Below are positions 10,433-21,100 of a DNA stretch of 64,000 nt, piece by piece (positions within the stretch are counted from its first letter, which is position 1; each line of letters begins with the position of its first letter). The notes beneath the pieces are model-generated. The model was given only the letters and a program-made list of their open reading frames with translations. It did not search any database and was not told the origin of the DNA. The translations under genes and the position numbers were made by a program. The DNA is taken from positions 1 to 64,000 of the forward strand of contig JBNGIO010005690.1 in NCBI GenBank assembly GCA_049999805.1. Direction: 5' to 3'. The stretch comes from Folioceros fuciformis. Its lineage: Eukaryota; Anthocerotophyta; Anthocerotopsida; Anthocerotales.

Positions 10433-11401
10433 ATGGCACGACAGTCGAGAGTACTAGGTGTAGCAATGGCTGTGATTGCATTCATGTCCGCATGGCTAAA
10501 GTCTGTGTCAGGAGCCTACGCTGGTTCAAGCTGGCAGGATGGGCATGCCACATTTTACGGAGGGAGTGATGCTTCTGGTACCATGGGTAAGCGTCTGCGC
10601 GGTGCCCAGGGTCCTAGGATCGGATTGCATTTGCGGGATTTCATTTGCCTTGAGAAACAGATTGAAGGTGGATGTGAATTGCTTTGCAGGCGGCGCATGT
10701 GGCTACAGCAACTTGTACAGCCAAGGCTATGGACTTGCCACAGCAGCATTGAGCACATCACTCTTCAACGACGGGCTGTCCTGTGGCGCTTGCTTTGAGA
10801 TCAAGTGCAACCAACCGGAATGGTGTGTTGCGGGAGCATCAAGCATCGTCGTCACCGCCACTAACCTGTGCCCCCCCAACCCTTCTCTCCCCAACGACAA
10901 TGGAGGCTGGTGCAATGAGCCCCTCCAGCATTTCGACATGTCACAGCCAGCCTTCCTGACAATCGCACAGTACAAAGCCGGCATTGTTCCCGTCTTCTAC
11001 CGCAGGTAACAGTTTCTCCAAATTCTACCTCATGCTGAGCCATGCTGAGACAGCAAAGCAGTTGTCAAACTGAACTTCCTTCCGCCTATAGGGTTTCCTG
11101 CATCAAGAAAGGAGGCGTTCGCTTCACCGTGAATGGGCACTCTTACTTCAACCTGGTACTGGTGAGCAATGTGGGGGGAGCCGGTGATGTTCACGCTGTG
11201 TCCATCAAGAGCTTAAACACCGGCTGGGAGCCCGTGTCTCGAAACTGGGGGCAGAACTGGCAGAGCAATTCCAAGCTGGACGGGCAGAGTCTTTCCTTCC
11301 AAGTCACCACAAGCGATGGCCAGACCCTCACGTTCTACGATGTAGCTCCCAACAACTGGACCTTTGGACAGACTTTTGAAGGAGACAGCAACTTCCAGTA
11401 G
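10433..11401 (+). CDS. EXPA: alpha-expansin
   Basis: Exons 10433-10586, 10690-11005 and 11092-11401, joined by GT-AG introns in phases 1 and 2, give a protein of about 259 residues, normal for EXPA. Domain order: signal peptide (about residues 1-27, hydrophobic [12 protein letters not shown]), then a double-psi barrel domain with the eight-cysteine pattern, the alpha-insertion GGWCNEP and the HFD catalytic-site motif, then a CBM63-type domain with conserved Trp residues ([12 protein letters not shown]). Alpha-expansins are secreted and loosen cellulose-xyloglucan contacts in the wall at acid pH without hydrolysis. The start gives a clean signal peptide. A relic of exon 1 lies about 1.7 kb upstream. 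All key residues are present, so the gene should be functional. Confidence 0.93.
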
Positions 11402-12150
11402 ACTGGCCTCATCAGATATCCTCCGTCAGATGTACATACCTGGAGACGGGAGCTGGAACATCCAACAATGGGCTCTTGATCAAATCCTGTCTCGAACATC
11501 CAACCATCGACTCTTGACAAATGTAACAACACGAGGTTGCCAGTCTCACATACTTGGCAGGAGACAGCCCACAAATAGAAGGCTATCTTCAACTGTACAT
11601 TATATCCAATAGCATAGAGTCATAGAAGATGCTGTAGGGAACCTGAAGTTGAGTCGCTGCTGAGGTTCAGGATTTGGACAGCCACTACCAAGACACATGT
11701 ACAAACTGTGAACTCCTAAAATAGATCTGCAAAATAGCAGGCAACAATGGGTTGCGTTTGCAAACTGTGCTGTCACATGATGCTTCCTGCAAGCTATACA
11801 GTAACTGTGTTGGAGTAGGGAGTGAGCTTTCAAGGAAATTTAGGCTACTTCAGAAGCAAGCTCGCGAGAAATCGAGAATGTGACTAGGGTCGAGGTACAC
11901 TAGGATAGATTGTAGGCATCTCTTTCTGTCTTCTCAATGCTCGAGTAACTCTTAGTTCGAGTCGTAGCTCAAGTCATTCAGAGCCCAAGATCGTCATCCT
12001 TAAGGACGGTGGTTCAATTCCTAGTGCTGAACAACGAAAGTGCAACTCATCAAGCCTCATTCTTGAAAGTGCATCAAGCAACTCATAAAGCTTAGAAGTT
12101 GCAATTGTCAAGCTTGTCATCAAGCTTCATTCTTGCATGATCAATGTGCT
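11402..12150. other. no gene recognised
   Basis: This is the 3' flank of the expansin and spacer. Only short ORFs occur. Near 12040-12130 CATCAAGC-type words recur several times without forming a regular array. Confidence 0.45.
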
Positions 12151-12154
12151 GGAG

Positions 12155-13380
12155 AAGCAGGACGAGATTGCGGAGAAACGTGGAGCTTGTAGAGCAGCTT
12201 TACGAACAGTTTTGCAGCCTGAACCTGGAGGCGGACAAGAGGCGAGCGGAGAGGAATGGCGTAGCCAAGATGATGATGGGTTAGCTTGATGCCTCCAAGA
12301 GGGAGGACCTGACTGACCAAGGGAAGCAGCTGAAGGATCAGCTGGCCGGGCTGAAATCTGAGCTTGCGGTGCTGCAAGATAGTTTCTGGCGGGAGGGGCA
12401 GCGGATTCCGAATATGACGCACCCGAGTGTGCCTGTGGAATCGGAGGGCGTAGTTGTTGAGAGGAGGGTGGTAGGGATCCCAAGAGAGTTCAATTTTGCA
12501 GTCCGGGATCATGTGCATGTGCAGGTGGGGTTGGCTCTCGATGTGTTCCACTTTGAAGCTGCTCAGCGGCGAGTGGTAACAAATTCTACTATCTAAAGAG
12601 CGGGGGAGTGTTATTAGCGATGGTACTCATTTACTGGACACCGTCGCAGCTTCAGGCCAAAGGGTTGTGCTCCTGACAACACCGGACCTTGTCCGGTCTA
12701 GGGTGCTGGAGAAATACGGGTTTCAGCCTCGAGGTGCTAATACTCAGGTTTACTCTGTGGAAGGCATGGATCTGTGTCTATCAGTGACGGCAAAGGTTCC
12801 TCTAGGCGGGCTCTACATGGACAAGATACTGCCCGAGCTTGCTCGACCTTTGAAGCTGGTTGCATTTTCTCACTGCTTCCGGGCAGAGGCAGGAGCTGCT
12901 ATTGCTGACACTAGGCATCTCTAACGAGTGCACCAGTTCAGCAAGGTGGAAATGTTTGCACTTCGCGGACCAGATGAGAGCGATCCTCGTCATGAGAAGC
13001 TCATGACAATCGAAGAAGACCTCGCCACCCTTCTGGGCCTGCATTTACAGGATTTGGACTTGTCCACTGAGCACCTACGAGCTCCTGCCCCTAGAAACTT
13101 CGATATCGAGGTATGGATGCCTGCCTGGGCTTGGTCGGAATGGTGAGATCTCTATTGCATACAACTGCACCGACTATCAGAGCCGACGGTTGAACATCCG
13201 GTTCGGACCCAAACCGTCTGCAGTTCCTAAACCGCAAGCAAAACCTATATGCCGTTTCCACAATCTGTACACACTCTGAATGCTACTGCTTGCGCTATTC
13301 CTTCGACGATGAGAGCCATTTTTGAGAACTTTCAACAAGAGGGCGGCTCGGTGACAATACTCGAGACCTAGCGGTCATCT
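12155..13380 (+). pseudogene. processed-type pseudogene of organellar seryl-tRNA synthetase
   Basis: Collinear, intronless similarity runs from the N-terminal coiled-coil arm to near the C-terminus. Recognisable pieces are NVELVEQLYEQ and KRRAERNGVAK (about 12,170-12,270), IPNMTHP and GIPREFNF (12,400-12,500), [12 protein letters not shown] (12,585), TTPDLVRS then EKYGFQPRG (class II motif 2 region), [13 protein letters not shown] (12,865), VHQFSKVEMF (motif 2/3 region), and NCTDYQSRR (13,160). A stop interrupts the arm near 12,288. Frameshifts occur near 12,570 and 12,665, a TAA replaces the Tyr codon of L-Y-R-V-H-Q at 12,922, and a four-base duplication breaks the reading frame near 13,125. 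With introns common in neighbouring genes, absence of any intron suggests retrocopying, although no poly(A) tract is seen. Confidence 0.88.
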
Positions 13381-15871
13381 CTTCTACAGCTAAAAGCTGA
13401 AGCAGTTAGCAAAGTTTGAGAACCAGTGCAGTAACGAAGCTATGATACGCTGAATATTGCTTCCTCACAAGCATCTTCCTTCACAATTCTTATGTGAATT
13501 ATCCTGGCCCACTTACCTGGTCAGTTTCTCGTTTGGAAGCTCCGATGAATTCATTAACCCGTCTACACAGAAGCTTAAACGGACAGCGCAAGCTGAAATG
13601 CCTGTCGACATGTTGGTTCCATTTTGGTGGGAGAACAACTGTAATTCACAGATCGGTAAGGTTGTTGCATCTGTCTACTAACGGACCGGATTAAAATATC
13701 GTTTAGGGTTGCACCTGCAGAGAATGTGTGTGTGCTTACCTCCAGAACTGTGCAGCCAGGCCCCAACAAGAATACATGTATGCGTACTGTGCCCTCAAGT
13801 AGAGAGGATCAGTGGAGGATCGAAGATGCCCGATAGGTGAAAACTACAGCATCCTCCCTTTTTATCCTTTCGGAGGATCAACAGCATGTGTTAGCCCATC
13901 CATATTGCATTGGGAGAGTGCCTCTCCAGTCTCTTCCTTGCCAACTGCCCTCACTGGGGTCATGTTACCAGAGCATATGATATGAGGAAGCCAATTATCT
14001 TGACATGAAGGGCGAGGCCGAGAACAAAATTCCACTAACTTCTGGTTCTTCGTAGCAAGGAAACTAGGTCACTCCTGCAGGGGCATCAATCGTTGGCAAG
14101 TCGGAATTCCAGCAGCAACAGAGGAGCAGCTTGGAACCATGACATACCCCTAAAGAAGGTGACAGTCTGTGAAGCTAGTTGGAACAGAAACGCTCTCGAA
14201 GGGAAAGGGGAAGGTCTTGGTGCACTTCAACTTGCGCAGAGATTACAAGTACCGAACTACTTTGAGCCTCAAAGTACCCAAGCCAAATCTTCCACATCCA
14301 GCCCCCGGCATACTCACACAGCCCCACTGGCAGCTTCCGTGCGTTCGTTTTCATCTCCTGTATCGTGGCCAGCAATCCAGCCATGTATGGTGCTGCCACT
14401 ACCGAGTGCACCAGTTCAGCAAGGTGGATACATCCAGCCCTCAACAAGCGGGCAATCTACGTATGCTAATTGCCTTCCCGGGAATTTGTTTCTCGAGGTC
14501 CCACATCGTATTTAGGGAAGGAAGACGGCACTGCCCGTCAAACATTCCAGAGGCGATCCATATTGGCATTTTGGGCGATTCATGAAAATTGGGTCCTTAA
14601 GTCGTGGCTTCCGTGTCGCCGGAAATGGCCGCCTTGTCTCCTCCAGTCCGCAGGGGAGAGGAGTAGAAGACATCGGCATCCACTCTGGATTTGTTGCACA
14701 AAATGTGCCCACAGCAGTACGTTGTTGGCTTCAGCGAACGCCATCGGACCCCATGCAACACCCACAAGAGCTTCAGCCCATTTCCCAGATCCACGCAACC
14801 CACTTCCCAGATCCTGCACACAAGCCGACCCACCTTTCTCAGCGCCGGCAATGATGTCCAGAAACTGCAGATCTATTGCCACTAGGTTGGGGTTCATGGT
14901 CCGCTCCATCTGCCGGTTGGGAGCAAACAGGTTGGGATACCTGCCCGCCCGGCGGCACAAGGCCCGGAACACATTTACCTGCGGCTCCATACTCTCCTGG
15001 TTGTCCCAATTCCAGGGCTCACAGGTTGCCCCCAGGCTCCACCTTTCCCAACCACTCTAGCAAGTAATTCTGAGAATGCTGTGAAAGAGTCCGGGCATTC
15101 TCCCAGAGCTCAACGATCGATTTGGCTCTTCTTGCAAGCAGCACAACCAAATGCTGATCGATGGGATGGACCGTTCATTGCTACAGGAATGGAAACCTGT
15201 ACGTTGTGTTCCCAAGGTGGGAGGATAAGAGCCAACAAATGTTCTTTCGTTGCCTTTTCTCCTCCCAAGGTGAGCAAAACGTTTTTTCTTCGATTCGCAT
15301 AACTTGTCAAAGTCTCCCCCTTTAGAACGAGAGCGAACTGCTTTGTTTTGCACCCCAACCCCAAGCCAGATCGTCTCCTGAGAAGTCGGTAGTGGCCTCC
15401 TCTTCGGAGTATTACACTGTTTGCATTATGGCTAAACGGACGATAGGAGCGTTGTGTCATAGGTTTGCCATGTGCATCTCGTAAGGGCATTTTATGTGCT
15501 GTTTGGGAAGCGCTGGCTTTTGCTGGTTCAGGTTTAGCCGTCCCTCGAGTCAAAAATTGAAATCAATAGGTAGGTATCTGCTATGCCGACTGCCCTTCGC
15601 CAGGATATTGGGATATTTGGAGTCGACGGATTTTAAAAAAATTGGTCTTCCACAGGGATTCTTGGAGTGACAATGAAGGGAATGACGTACGTACTGTAGG
15701 TCTTTATTGACTTTGACTTGACATGTTGCGCAAATTTCAAACAAATGTCTGACCCTGTCCTCTCGCAGTGGGAATCTCCCTGGCAAAAAGATGACGCGTT
15801 GCTGGATGCGGGTTAGGATCCCGGGACTACGATCAACTGGAAGGCGAGGCTGCGGAGGCAGAAAATGAACC
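13381..15871. other. intergenic, rearranged sequence without a recognised gene
   Basis: Several ORFs of 60-196 residues overlap on both strands at 14.1-15.5 kb, but none shows a domain or codon pattern I can defend. A 26-base run at 14,402-14,427 is identical to part of the seryl-tRNA synthetase pseudogene (Y-R-V-H-Q-F-S-K-V codons). The last few hundred bases contain the lectin kinase promoter. Confidence 0.45.
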
Positions 15872-18685
15872 ATGGCCGTGGCATCTGTCTCCAAGAACAG
15901 ATCGGGCCGATGGTTTCTCCACCGTTCTGCTCTCATCCTCACCGTTTTGCTGAGCTTGACTACCCCGATCGGCAGCCAGAGCGTGAGCCTGTCGATCACA
16001 AACTTCTCCGAGGCTCAGGACTTGCTATTGTGTGAATATCCATGCGTCATCCAAGGCAGCGTTGTCGGCCTGCCGCTCACTGACTTGCAGCACAGCGCAG
16101 CCAGGGTGATGTACACAAGGCCTGTTCAGTTCTACGATCCTGCTGCGGGGGCCTACGCATCCTTCACCACCTCCTTCCTCCTCACCATCCCATCCGGCTC
16201 GAGCGCGATCGCCGACGGCCTGGCCTTCGTCATCGCGCCCAACATCTCCACCCCGACCGACCCCAGCGCAACAGGAGGCGCGTTGGGTCTCTTCCCAACG
16301 GTGCCGGGAGGATCGGGAGCTCCGTCGGATGGTAGCACGCACCTGGTAGCCGTGGAGTTCGATACCTTCTACGGGAGCGGTGCGGACTCCTGGGACCCGA
16401 ACTACGCTCCTCACGTCGGACTGGACCTCAACAGCCTGAATTCCATAGCTTTGTCGCAGGAGCTGCCGGGAATCAAAGCTGGAAACACGATAAAGGCCTG
16501 GATCGAATACTCGGCTGTGTTCCAGCAGCTGAGTGTGAACATCTCTGTCGCCCAGTCTCCTCACCTGCCCACGCACGCGGATTCGCAGCAGGTGCTGGCT
16601 TTCTCCAGCTTCAATCTCTCTGCCTTCGTGAGGGAGAGATCCTTCNNNNNNNNNNNNNNNNNNNNNNNNNNNNNNNNNNNNNNNNNNNNNNNNNNNNNNN
16701 NNNNNNNNNNNNNNNNNNNNNNNNNNNNNNNNNNNNNNNNNNNNNNNNNNNNNNNNNNNNNNNNNNNNNNNNNNNNNNNNNNNNNNNNNNNNNNNNNNNN
16801 NNNNNNNNNNNNNNNNNNNNNNNNNNNNNNNNNNNNNNNNNNNNNNNNNNNNNNNNNNNNNNNNNNNNNNNNNNNNNNNNNNNNNNNNNNNNNNNNNNNN
16901 NNNNNNNNNNNNNNNNNNNNNNNNNNNNNNNNNNNNNNNNNNNNNNNNNNNNNNNNNNNNNNNNNNNNNNNNNNNNNNNNNNNNNNNNNNNNNNNNNNNN
17001 NNNNNNNNNNNNNNNNNNNNNNNNNNNNNNNNNNNNNNNNNNNNNCCCAGCTTAGTCCCGGTGTCGCCGCCCGCCGCTGCTCCCCAAAGCACGGCTCCCA
17101 GCTTAGTCCCGGTGTCGCCGCCCGCCGCTGCTCCCCAAAGCACGGCTCCCAGCTTAGTCCCGGTGTCGCCGCCCGCCGCTGCTCCCCAAAGCACAGCTCC
17201 CAGCTTAGTCCCGGTGTCGCCGACTGCCGCTGCTCCCCGAAGCCCAGGAGTTGAGCAGCGCCCTCGTTCTGCTGCTCCCGCCGCGGGAAAGAAGCTTGGA
17301 CTTGTATTCGGGGTCGGGCTGCCGATGTTGCTGGCAGCGACCATCTGTTGTGGAAGCTGGTGTTACTGTAGTCAAAGGAAGAGGACGCAATCGAGTCACA
17401 GTCTCCATCTCCCGAAAGCGGGATACGGACCTCGCCGCATCGCCTACGGCCAACTCAAGAAGGCCACCTGCAATTTCAGAACCGTGCTAGGGGAGGGCGG
17501 CTTCGGGTCTGTGTACAAGGGAGTCATGGCAGATGGGGGTTTCGTAGCGGTGAAGAGGATCAAACGGCGTTCCAAGAATGGAGAGAAACAGTTCGTCGCG
17601 GAGGTAGACCTAAATCCGTCTGGTCTGATTTTCACAACTGCACTCTGAATGGTTTTTTTGTGATGAATAACAAGCAGATTTTGTGTGCGCTGCGGTATCG
17701 TAGGTGACGAGCATCGGGCAGCTGAGCCACAAGAATGTGGTCCCGCTCAGAGGATGGTGCGCAGAGCACGAGGAGCTGCTGCTGGCGTATGAGTACATGC
17801 CTAACGGTAGTCTTGACAGGCACCTCTACCCTACAAAGGACGACAGCCAGCTTGACCTGGAGGAACTGGCAGTAGGAACTGGTTTGGATTGGGGGACGAG
17901 GGTTAGCATAATACAGGGGGTGGCGGATGCTCTGTGTTACCTGCATCGAGGGTGGCAGCAGGCAGTGATACACAGGGACATCAAACCCAGCAACATCATG
18001 TTGGATGCCAGCTTTGTTCCTCGAGTGGGTGATTTCGGGCTGGCAGTTGCTATGAACAAGGACAAGCTGTTCCAAACAATTACGGCCGCGGCAGGTACTG
18101 TGTTGGACGATATAGGTTGCGTGTGGATAAGCATGACCTTGGCATGAGAGCTTTGTAGGTTTGTCAAGCTAACCTTGGGTGGATGGACTGGCAGGGACGG
18201 CGGGGTACTTAGCTCCAGAATGCCACGAGAAGTTCAAAGTGGGGGCGGAATCGGACGTGTTCAGCTTCGGAGTGATGGTCCTGGAGATGGTGTGTGGGCG
18301 GAAACCAATGGATTGGCGTAGGCCGCACAAGGAGTATCATCTTGTGACTTGGGTGTGGAGCCTCTACGTGGAAGACGAGAACTCGCTGAGGGATGCAATA
18401 CCCCCGTCCATCAGAGTAGGGTGCGATCCGGAGAAAGCGATGATGCTGTTGCGGCTGGGTCTGATGTGCTCCTTCCCCAATCCCTCAGTCAGGCCCAGCA
18501 TGATTTTGGTGACCCAGTACTTATCAGGATCCCTCCAGCTGCCTGAGCTTCCCAGAGAGGTTCCACCTGCCTTCTGTGAGGCTCCCACAACCGTCGTGGC
18601 AAAACGGTATGCTGCAGACATGGAAGCTTACAACAGTGCAACTAACTCCATAAGTTACTCTGGCACCGACTACAGACCGGCCTGA
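15872..18685 (+). CDS. L-type lectin receptor-like kinase (interrupted by assembly gap)
   Basis: Exons are 15872 to 17603 (with 400 N inside), 17704-18094 and 18195-18685, with phase 0 and phase 1 GT-AG introns. The order is: signal peptide (about residues 16-36), legume-lectin domain with the metal-site stretch VAVEFDTF...DPN...HVGLD, gap, Pro/Ala/Ser repeat of 17 residues in four copies, transmembrane segment (LGLVFGVGLPMLLAATICCG), then a Ser/Thr kinase. Kinase motifs are intact: GEGGFGSVYKG, VAVKRI, the alphaC Glu, HRDIKPSN, DFGLA and APE. The lectin domain is predicted to face the wall and the kinase the cytosol; the ligand is unknown. The frame before and after the gap differs by one, as expected if the gap length is nominal. 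The protein is likely functional, but the middle cannot be verified. Confidence 0.9.
16646..17045. other. assembly gap (400 N) inside the lectin kinase
   Basis: The gap starts in the C-terminal part of the lectin domain and ends at the first base of a 51-base tandem repeat, which probably caused it. Confidence 0.97.
17046..17249 (+). repeat. 51-base coding minisatellite (17-residue Pro/Ala/Ser repeat)
   Basis: Four copies start at 17046, 17097, 17148 and 17199. The first three are identical apart from one base; the fourth is diverged. Each encodes P-S-L-V-P-V-S-P-P-A-A-A-P-Q-S-T-A in the kinase's extracellular stalk just before the transmembrane segment. More copies may be hidden in the adjoining gap. 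Confidence 0.93.
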
Positions 18686-19299
18686 TGTCTTGCATTCTAG
18701 ACAGCAATAAGGATTCTGCAGCCAGGAACGGATCATTGGGCTAAACCTTGCCAGGAGATGTCAAACAACGAAACCTTCATCATCAACTTGTGTGCTGCAT
18801 GGTGGAGAAGGTAGGCAAACCGTGCTGGTCTCGGTGAACGGAGGTGACGGATGAACTCCTCTAGTTTAAGAAATGGGTTTGGGGTTCAGATTAAACCCTA
18901 AACCCCCAACCTCAACCTCATCTTCTTGTGTGAGTCACAAGGTGCTAGAGGCCGAAAGAAAGCCTAAATGGAAAAAAAAAAAGGAGGGGAGGGCAAGCCT
19001 GTATGAAAATGAACTTTCGTTTGTTTTCTACTAGTGAAAACCCAGTTCGGTAGCTGCAGTGTGAGAGATTGGTTTTGCTTGCAGCTTCATTCCACTGGCC
19101 TGCCACATCCACGACCTCGCGTCGCTGCCAATGTATCTCAGCAAGCAGGCCGCAAAGTAGAAAGAAACTTTGAGGAAAACCCGCGAGCAGCAAGTTCGAC
19201 AACACAAAGTAGACAGACGTAACATTTCAACTTCTTGCATTAATGCACTCTTGGGGCCTTGGATTGCAGGTCAGAAGATATGAGAGCGATAGAAGAATG
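18686..19299. other. spacer between kinase and its relic
   Basis: No gene is recognised. A short AAACCCTAAACCC run near 18,892-18,906 resembles plant telomere-type sequence but has fewer than two clean units. Confidence 0.5.
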
Positions 19300-19650
19300 T
19301 CGTAAACGAAGTTCCGCCTTCACAGTGAGCTGCTGTTGGTGTATGGCTGCAAACCTAATGCGAGTGTCGACAGACACCTCTACCCTGCTAAGGACGACAT
19401 CAAGCTTTGGATAGAGCAGGTCCCAGCAGCAGTGGGAACTGGATTGGATCAGGGGACGAGGACGGGGTGGCAGTTTCTCTCTGTCATCCGCGTTGAGGGT
19501 GACAGTAGCTTGTGACACATAGAGACATCAAGCGCAGCAAAGTTATGAGAGATCCCTGCTACATTCCTCGACTCCAGAGGGGGTTGTGGACCGGGACAAG
19601 GACAAGCTCTCACAAACAGTCACTCGCGCGGCAGGTTAGCGCACACACTC
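19300..19650 (+). pseudogene. decayed lectin-kinase fragment
   Basis: The bases match 17,760-18,095 of the intact kinase: GAGCTGCTGTTGGTGTATG, CACCTCTACCCT...AAGGACGAC, GTGGGAACTGGATTGGAT, then HRDIK codons, and finally AAGGACAAGCTCTCACAAACAGTC up to GCGGCAGGT at the old splice donor. Frameshifts and deletions (the catalytic-loop to DFG part is lost) make it nonfunctional. It is a partial local duplicate of exon 2. Confidence 0.85.
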
Positions 19651-21100
19651 TCCAGCATAAGCTTTACCGCACAGGCCTTCGAACATTGAACCTTCTGCCA
19701 TGATCGTTAAGCAAGTTTCTACGACTGGTTATTCCTGCTCACCAGCGGGAAGCCATAGCCAGTAAGTAGCTAAGGAGTCGGCGAGCTTGAGCTGGTCATC
19801 AAAAAAAGTCAAATGTGTAAAAAACATTTGCCGCCGTAGTGTATATCGCACTTGTGGTTTAGTGGTAGAACTATACTCTGCAGCGATGCAAACTCGGGTA
19901 GGATTATCAGCCAGTGCATCCATGTCAACCACTATTTTGGCACCCGTCAAAGGTACTTTCTCAAGCTTGTGTTCTTCTACTCATCTCCCCTAGCGTCGCA
20001 ACTTGGTGCAAATCCCTTGGAGTGGGCCAAATCACCGTTTAGGCAACCTCGAGGTGTTTGCCTCAATCTTGTACTCGAACTCGACTTCCGCTGCCCGTCT
20101 AGGTGTCATGATCTCAACGGGTCACAGCTAGGTGCAAATCCCACTCCAGAGTGTTGACCCACTGCGTTTGTCTCGGAATAACACCAGAGCAGAAGGAAAG
20201 CTAGAACAAAACCCGTCAGCAGCCAGATTGACAAAACAACGTTCATAAGCGACATTATCACCCAATGCCCTTTCGCGCAGCAGTCACCCCCTTTCAAGGG
20301 CCCTTGAAGTGGTATGGGCACCAGAAAGAACTGGGAGGGACCCTCCACAAGGTATTCCTGGGATTTATTGGTGCAGAGCATGCATCCACCGTGTTGAGAC
20401 ACGCACAATTTGTGAGCCACAGGCTGAGAGCAACTTTTCGTCGGAAACAGCGCTGTCCAGTTTTGTCCTGGACGGCCCCAAAAGCGAATAAAGAAGACGT
20501 TAAGAAGCGCGTGACATCTTGCCAGCCTCGGGTAATTATGTCCCAAGCCTTCACACACATATGCACATGGTACCTCTAGATCAACCATTCCCGCTGTTGG
20601 TCATGGATACGTCATGTGACTCGCCGTATTGTGAGATTTTTCTGACCAGAATGTTACATAGATTGAGTGGCAGTCTCGTCCATAGTGCCCCAAGCCGTAA
20701 CCCAGTATCCATTGAAGAAAATGCTGGCAATGCCCGTGAGACGTCGTAAAGTTTCGGGTGTAGGGAAGTTATAAATGTCATCACAGGAACAGGAAGTTCC
20801 CTGTGTACCAGAGCCTCTCAACGGACACCAAGCACACAGACACCGGTAACATTGTCTGTCTCATCGCATACCATCAAACACGAGAGCCTTCGGCTCTCAG
20901 GTCACTCCAAACTTTCATTGGTTGGTCTTTCCCGTCGTATCTTGCTCCCGTGTTTCTGCATCGTAGACAAAACCCATTGCAACTTCCCGTAGTTCTGAAG
21001 TATCCTGGACTTTGTAGATGCCCCTTTTCCTACAGTATTCGCATGTATTCATGACTGACCGTGTCAAACAAATCCTTCCAACGTTGCCTCCTCCGACAAG
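19651..21100. other. intergenic, no gene recognised
   Basis: Short overlapping ORFs only. The phrase CAGCTAGGTGCAAATCCC near 20,127 repeats a similar phrase near 19,998 (CAACTTGGTGCAAATCCC). The stretch before 21,101 would hold the LRR-gene promoter. Confidence 0.45.

Noticed and set aside
14470-15060. 196-residue plus-strand ORF
   Set aside because: Overlapped by other ORFs of similar size on both strands, no recognisable domain, and located in rearranged sequence.
16025-17344. 439-residue minus-strand ORF
   Set aside because: It is open only because of the N-run and the repeat; the plus strand carries lectin, transmembrane and kinase motifs.
18892-18906. Telomere-like AAACCCTAAACCC
   Set aside because: Fewer than two clean heptamers; chance or a common interstitial promoter motif.
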